A stretch of DNA of 64,000 nucleotides from assembly GCA_034211175.1 (NCBI GenBank), contig JAXHUH010000063.1, positions 19,524 through 83,523 of the forward strand, in the 5' to 3' direction. Position numbers and translations under genes: made by a program. Positions 60,891 to 64,000 of the stretch are shown one piece after another; the first letter of the stretch is position 1, and the number at the start of each line of letters is the position of its first letter. This DNA is from JAXHUH01 sp034211175. GTDB taxonomy: Bacteria; Actinomycetota; Acidimicrobiia; Acidimicrobiales; CAIXPF01. The notes beneath the pieces are model-generated. The model did not search any database, was not told the origin of the DNA, and saw only the letters and a list, made by a program, of their open reading frames with translations.

Positions 60891-61229
60891 TCACCGGTCG
60901 ATGATCATGAGCCGGCCGCCTTTCACGACCGCCGTCGAGTCGACCCGCGCCCAACCTTGGTAGGCGTCGACGTCGAGGTCGAGGTCGCCGGCGCCGACGG
61001 TGACGTAGGCGAGCCACCACGTGAGGCCTTCGTCGGGGTCGGTCCACGCGGTGGCCTCCCACGCGGCGGTCTGCCAGTCACCGGGTTCGGGTTCGCGGCC
61101 GGCGCCGCGGTCGATGAACGCGACCTCGACGTCGAAGCCGGTGAGGTCGACGGGCCCGTCGATCGGGTGGTCCTGCCGGACGGGCAGCCACACCTTCTCG
61201 ACGGACGTCGACGGGACTCGTGCAACCAT
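60891..61229 (-). CDS. Phage tail-type structural protein
   Basis: A 112-residue protein, beta-rich: VPSTSVEKVWLPVRQDHPID, VDLTGFDVEVAFIDRG, then WQTAAWEATAWTDPDEGLTW and VDAYQGWARVDSTA. Small proteins with this VDLTG...W..A.W layout are found among actinophage tail genes. GGGAGG precedes the ATG. It is the last of the leftward structural genes. Confidence 0.55.
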   Translation of the reverse strand: MVARVPSTSVEKVWLPVRQDHPIDGPVDLTGFDVEVAFIDRGAGREPEPGDWQTAAWEATAWTDPDEGLTWWLAYVTVGAGDLDLDVDAYQGWARVDSTAVVKGGRLMIIDR

Positions 61230-61244
61230 CCGGTGCCCTCCCGG

Positions 61245-62669
61245 TCAGATCGGGTCCCGCGCTTGCCACGCGGTGACAGGGTCGTCGGCGTGCCACGAGA
61301 CGAGCGCCTCGGGGTGGGCGACGAGGTTCAGCGCCGTCGACGGCGCCACCGCGGTGACGTCCTCCGCGGCCGCAGTCGCCGCGGCGGTGTCGAACGTCGC
61401 CGACACCGCCCCAGCAGCCGTGGCGAGGTCGTTCGCCGACGCTGTGGCCGCGGCGGTGTCGAGGGTCGCTGACTGTGTCGGCGCGCTCGAGGTGGCCGAC
61501 AGGTCCGCAGCAGTAGCGGTCGCCGCAGCCGGGTCGAACGTGGCGGACACCGCGCCCGCGGCGGCCGTGACGTCGTTCGCCGCTGCGGCGGCTGTGGCGG
61601 TGTCGAACGTGGCGGTCTGCGGTGCGCCCGCGACGACAGCGGAGACGTCCGCCGCGGCCGCGAACGCTGCGGCCGTGTCGAAGGTGGCCGCGACCGCGCC
61701 GACCTCACCCGCAAGGTCGGCCGCGGCCGCGACGGCCTCGGCCTGGTCGAGCTCCACGGAGACAGAGCCCGGTGCCGCCGAGGGATCGTTGGCGGTCGCC
61801 ACAGCGGACGCGGCGTCGAACGTTGCTGAGACCCCGCCAGGGGCCGCCTGGACGTCACCGGCGGACGTCACCGCTGCCGCAGGGTCGAGCGTCGCAGCGA
61901 CAGCTCCAGCGGCCGCTTGGACGTCCACCGCAGCGGCCGTTGCCGCCGCAGCATCGAAGACCGCGCCGGCCGGGCCCGGGGTCGCCGACATGTCGGCGGC
62001 GGCCGCCGACGCGGCTGCAGCGTCGAACGTCGTCGTCGACGCACCACCGTCGGCCAACAGCTCGGCGGCGAACGCTGTCCACGTCGCGAAGTCGGTGCTG
62101 TCGAGCTCGACCGCGCCGGTCGACGTCGAGCTCGACCCGAGGTCCGCGTCGTACCAGACTCCGATGGCGCTCTGGACGTCGATGTGGCTCTCACCGGCGA
62201 ACGTCCACCCGGTGATCGCACCGAAGTCCGGGTCGTTGCGGCTCATGCACAGCAGCTGCACTGCGCTGTTGTCCGCCGTCGTTGTCAGATCCGTTGTCGT
62301 CTTCGTCGACCCGGTCCCGCCGTTGATCGTGGTCGCCCCGAACGGGCCGCCCGACGTGTCGACCCCGGACCAGCGGGTCACCGCAGCGTTCCACGAGCGG
62401 AACGACTCGAGCGTCAACTCCACCGACCCGCCCTCGCTGCCGTCGGCGACCCGGTAGAGGATCAGCGCGGCGTGCTGCGTGCCGGCCTGGGTGGTGCCGA
62501 GCTGCGTCCAGCCCGACGGCGGCCCCGAGGCGAGGTCGCCGTCGGGGTTGTTCATCGCCAGGCCGAGAACGAGCAGATCCCCAGAACCAATCGAGTCCGG
62601 GAGGAGGACCGTGGGGCTGATGTCGCTCGTCGCCGACGAAGTCACCGTCGACTCGTGGACAACCGGCAT
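61245..62669 (-). CDS. Tail-type protein with ten 23-residue repeats
   Basis: A 474-residue protein. The N-terminal 205 residues are a beta-rich jelly-roll-like domain (SDLLVLGLAM-like strands, SGWTQLGTT, ALILYRVADGS, VTRWSGVDTS) resembling phage tail or receptor proteins. Residues about 212-443 are ten repeats of about 23 residues with the pattern A(T/V)(F/L)DxAxAxAxAxD(V/L) followed by a small-residue turn. The last 30 residues are unique. Such repeats would make a long fibre or stalk. It lies between two small structural genes. Confidence 0.68.
   Translation of the reverse strand: MPVVHESTVTSSATSDISPTVLLPDSIGSGDLLVLGLAMNNPDGDLASGPPSGWTQLGTTQAGTQHAALILYRVADGSEGGSVELTLESFRSWNAAVTRWSGVDTSGGPFGATTINGGTGSTKTTTDLTTTADNSAVQLLCMSRNDPDFGAITGWTFAGESHIDVQSAIGVWYDADLGSSSTSTGAVELDSTDFATWTAFAAELLADGGASTTTFDAAAASAAAADMSATPGPAGAVFDAAAATAAAVDVQAAAGAVAATLDPAAAVTSAGDVQAAPGGVSATFDAASAVATANDPSAAPGSVSVELDQAEAVAAAADLAGEVGAVAATFDTAAAFAAAADVSAVVAGAPQTATFDTATAAAAANDVTAAAGAVSATFDPAAATATAADLSATSSAPTQSATLDTAAATASANDLATAAGAVSATFDTAAATAAAEDVTAVAPSTALNLVAHPEALVSWHADDPVTAWQARDPI
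61341..62036 (-). repeat. Ten-copy coding repeat of the tail-type protein
   Basis: About 69 bp per unit; copies differ at the DNA level but keep the Phe/Leu-Asp-Ala pattern. Gly/Pro/Ser turns separate the units. The number of copies may vary between strains. Confidence 0.7.
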
Positions 62670-62711
62670 GGGTCACCCCCCTTCGGAGCTGTCAGCGGAC
62701 GGGGTGTGACA

Positions 62712-63011
62712 TCACGACGGCGAGAGATCCCGCGCGCCGCCGGCGAAGGTGGGGTAGACGCGTGCGGTGTCGATCCCGTTGTCGATCGCGCCGGTGTGGA
62801 TGGCGTCGCACCAGAGCTTGGCGTCCTCGCGACACTGGTGGAGAGCGACATGGCAGCCGAACGGGTCCTCGGACGCGTCGATGGTCGCGAGCCAGCCACC
62901 GAACGCCGGGTAGACGTGCGCCTGCATCTTCTCGGTGTAGTGCGGGTCGGACGGGTGGATGTCGGAGTCGATGGCGAACGAGTGCACGCCGTCGTCGGTC
63001 CACGTGAACAT
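62712..63011 (-). CDS. Small structural-type protein
   Basis: A 99-residue protein (FTWTDDGVHSFAIDSDIHPS at the start, CHVALHQCREDAKLWCDAIH in the middle), compact, with three Cys and several His. Its position between tail genes suggests a minor structural protein; no family is recognised. AGGAG precedes the ATG. Confidence 0.5.
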   Translation of the reverse strand: MFTWTDDGVHSFAIDSDIHPSDPHYTEKMQAHVYPAFGGWLATIDASEDPFGCHVALHQCREDAKLWCDAIHTGAIDNGIDTARVYPTFAGGARDLSPS

Positions 63012-63027
63012 GGGGCAACTCCTTGGG

Positions 63028-63462
63028 TCAGCTGTTGGTGATCGTGCCGATGCCGCCGGCGGCGAAGGCCAGGTCGACGTCGCCGGTGTTGGTCGTCAGC
63101 GAGAAGTCGTCGGAGCCCATCACGGCGAGCACGAAGTCGGTGCCCGCCGGGGAGCCGCCGGCCTGGCGGATGATGACGCCCTGCGCGATCGTCCCGAAGT
63201 CGGCGGACGCGTAGGTGGACGGGTCGTCGGCGTCGACGACGACTCTGTTGCCGGCGTCGTCCTTGGTGACGGACACGTTGGCGAGGGTCTTCGCGGCGTA
63301 TCCGGTGCCGGAGCACTCGTCGGCCGACACCTCGGACCAAGCGGCGGTGTCGACGTCAGCGGAGGCGGTGTCGAGCAGCAGCAGGACGATCGTGTCGTCC
63401 TCCCAGTCGAGCTCGCCGAGCGCCATCCGGTAGAGCGCTTCGTTGGTGAGGGTGGATGCCAT
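63028..63462 (-). CDS. Phage tail-type protein
   Basis: A 144-residue beta-rich protein: ASTLTNEALYRMALGELDWE, TIVLLLLDTASADVDTAAWS, SGTGYAAKTLANVSV, and the aliphatic end FAAGGIGTITNS. This layout (short helix, Leu/Asp strand, GTGY turn, then AIG-like end) is well known among actinophage and Siphoviridae minor structural proteins. ATG 63462 is chosen over a start at 63510. Confidence 0.65.
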   Translation of the reverse strand: MASTLTNEALYRMALGELDWEDDTIVLLLLDTASADVDTAAWSEVSADECSGTGYAAKTLANVSVTKDDAGNRVVVDADDPSTYASADFGTIAQGVIIRQAGGSPAGTDFVLAVMGSDDFSLTTNTGDVDLAFAAGGIGTITNS

Positions 63463-63619
63463 CGAGGGGGACCTCCGGTGGAGCGCCGGAGAACCCCCAC
63501 GGCGGGCCACCCGGACGGATCGGATGGCGTCGCCGTGGACGCGACAGAGCCCGCCGCCAGGGGTGGCTGCGGGCTCGCGATGCGGGGTGGCCGGCGAAAC
63601 GGCCGGGGTTCAGGTCAGG

Positions 63620-64000
63620 TCAGAAGGCGGGACCGACGTCGTGGACGGCGAGGACACACGGGAACTCGGCGCCGCCGACGACATCGATGCCGTTCCCGGT
63701 GCCAGCGGCCCGAACCCGCAGGTCGTGGGAGGCGCCGTCACCGGTGACCGGATAGAACATCGGGATCGTCTCGAAGTGGCTCGTCGAGTCGAGCACCGCC
63801 CGGCCGATCTGCACGCGGTCGACGCCGTCGTTGATCTCCAACTGGGCGGTCGACGCGCCCGAGACGGCCAGCACGTGCACGATCGCCTCGACCTTGTAGA
63901 GCCGCCCCGACGCGAGCGTCACGGTCAGCTGCAGGTCGGTGACGTCGACCTCGGCGACGACGTCCTCTTGGGTCTCGTCGAGCGTCGCGTACGCGACGCA
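63620..64000 (-). CDS. Phage tail-type protein (partial, runs off the edge)
   Basis: The frame ends at 63620 and stays open to the window edge at 64000, so the N-terminus is missing. The visible 126 residues are beta-rich: LYKVEAIVHVLAVSGAST, QIGRAVLDSTSHFETIPMF, VTGDGASHDLRVRAAGTG. The SxxHFETIPMF-type strand is usual in phage minor tail or capsid-decoration proteins. GTG 63922 would be a false start. Confidence 0.6.
   Translation of the reverse strand, partial: CVAYATLDETQEDVVAEVDVTDLQLTVTLASGRLYKVEAIVHVLAVSGASTAQLEINDGVDRVQIGRAVLDSTSHFETIPMFYPVTGDGASHDLRVRAAGTGNGIDVVGGAEFPCVLAVHDVGPAF

Larger units (their letters stand above)
51014..64000. mobile_element. Integrated conjugative/phage-like element (right end outside the window)
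   Basis: From about 51014 the host pilus cluster is replaced by mobile-element genes to the window edge. The rightward module 51167-59357 has overlapping genes around an FtsK/TraB-type translocase, a sortase-like protein, a wall hydrolase and a GIY-YIG protein. The leftward module 59376-64000 has small regulators and tail-type proteins resembling actinophage products. A pair of related genes (52591 and 60145) occurs in both modules. No integrase, replication initiator, capsid or terminase gene is in view; they may lie beyond 64000. The palindrome TACATGTA at 51019-51026 is a possible junction. The left boundary is inferred from gene truncation. Confidence 0.75.

Noticed and set aside
63620..63922. 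Complete 100-residue gene starting at GTG 63922
   Set aside because: The frame is open and coding-like to the window edge, so this is the 3' part of a longer gene.

Overview
The window is very GC-rich DNA with GTG starts, 4-bp ATGA/GTGA gene overlaps and many apparently leaderless genes. Lineage markers point to a high-GC actinobacterium: a class II DAHP synthase, a BldD-type regulator, a PAC2-family protein, a DinB/mycothiol-type protein, an LLM-class (F420-type) oxidoreductase and a DUF1707 protein. A member of the Acidimicrobiia would fit. That placement is inference; there is no rRNA in the window to confirm it.

Positions 1-51,010 are mostly ordinary chromosome. 1-621: a toxin-antitoxin pair with a palindromic operator. 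721-9,804: lipoprotein, DAHP synthase, sigma factor, nadD-lytR_C-rsfS, a VanY-like protein, a DinB-like protein and an AraC regulator. 9,913-18,371: DUF1707 protein, tRNA-Ala, acyl-CoA genes, a DUF3048 wall protein and a fatty acyl-AMP ligase, with three tandem-repeat arrays that each lie directly 3' of a gene. 18,481-27,819: L,D-transpeptidase, an atypical TIR gene, LLM oxidoreductase, PAC2, thioredoxin-TPR, comEA-comEC, holA, vapBC, rpsT. 28,021-34,911: lepA, photolyase, CIRCE-hrcA-dnaJ-rsmE, bldD. 35,071-43,755: membrane protein, SAH-hydrolase-like protein, ABC half-transporter, a protein with two TIR domains, DUF6941, a frameshifted RidA, an odd P450 and a crotonase. 43,879-47,538: one gene that fuses an S41 and an S8 protease. 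47,666-51,010: LysM protein, a membrane protein, three TadE/TadG-like genes and a 5'-truncated pilin-like gene.

At about 51,014 host sequence stops inside the pilin-like gene and an integrated element begins, running past the right edge. Its left half is a rightward chain of overlapping genes: ribbon-helix-helix-like proteins, small membrane proteins, a zinc-binding protein, a sortase-like protein without catalytic residues, an FtsK/TraB-type DNA translocase, a three-domain cell-wall hydrolase and a GIY-YIG protein. Its right half is leftward and carries tail-type genes resembling actinophage proteins, including one with ten 23-residue repeats, plus a small regulatory pair. The two halves share a pair of paralogous genes. 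This looks like a conjugative element/phage hybrid, or two nested elements. No integrase or replication initiator lies in the window.

The best candidates for undescribed biology are the hybrid element and its three-enzyme wall hydrolase, the S41-S8 double protease, the two-TIR protein, the separate TIR gene with an unknown C-terminal domain, and the 3'-end tandem arrays.
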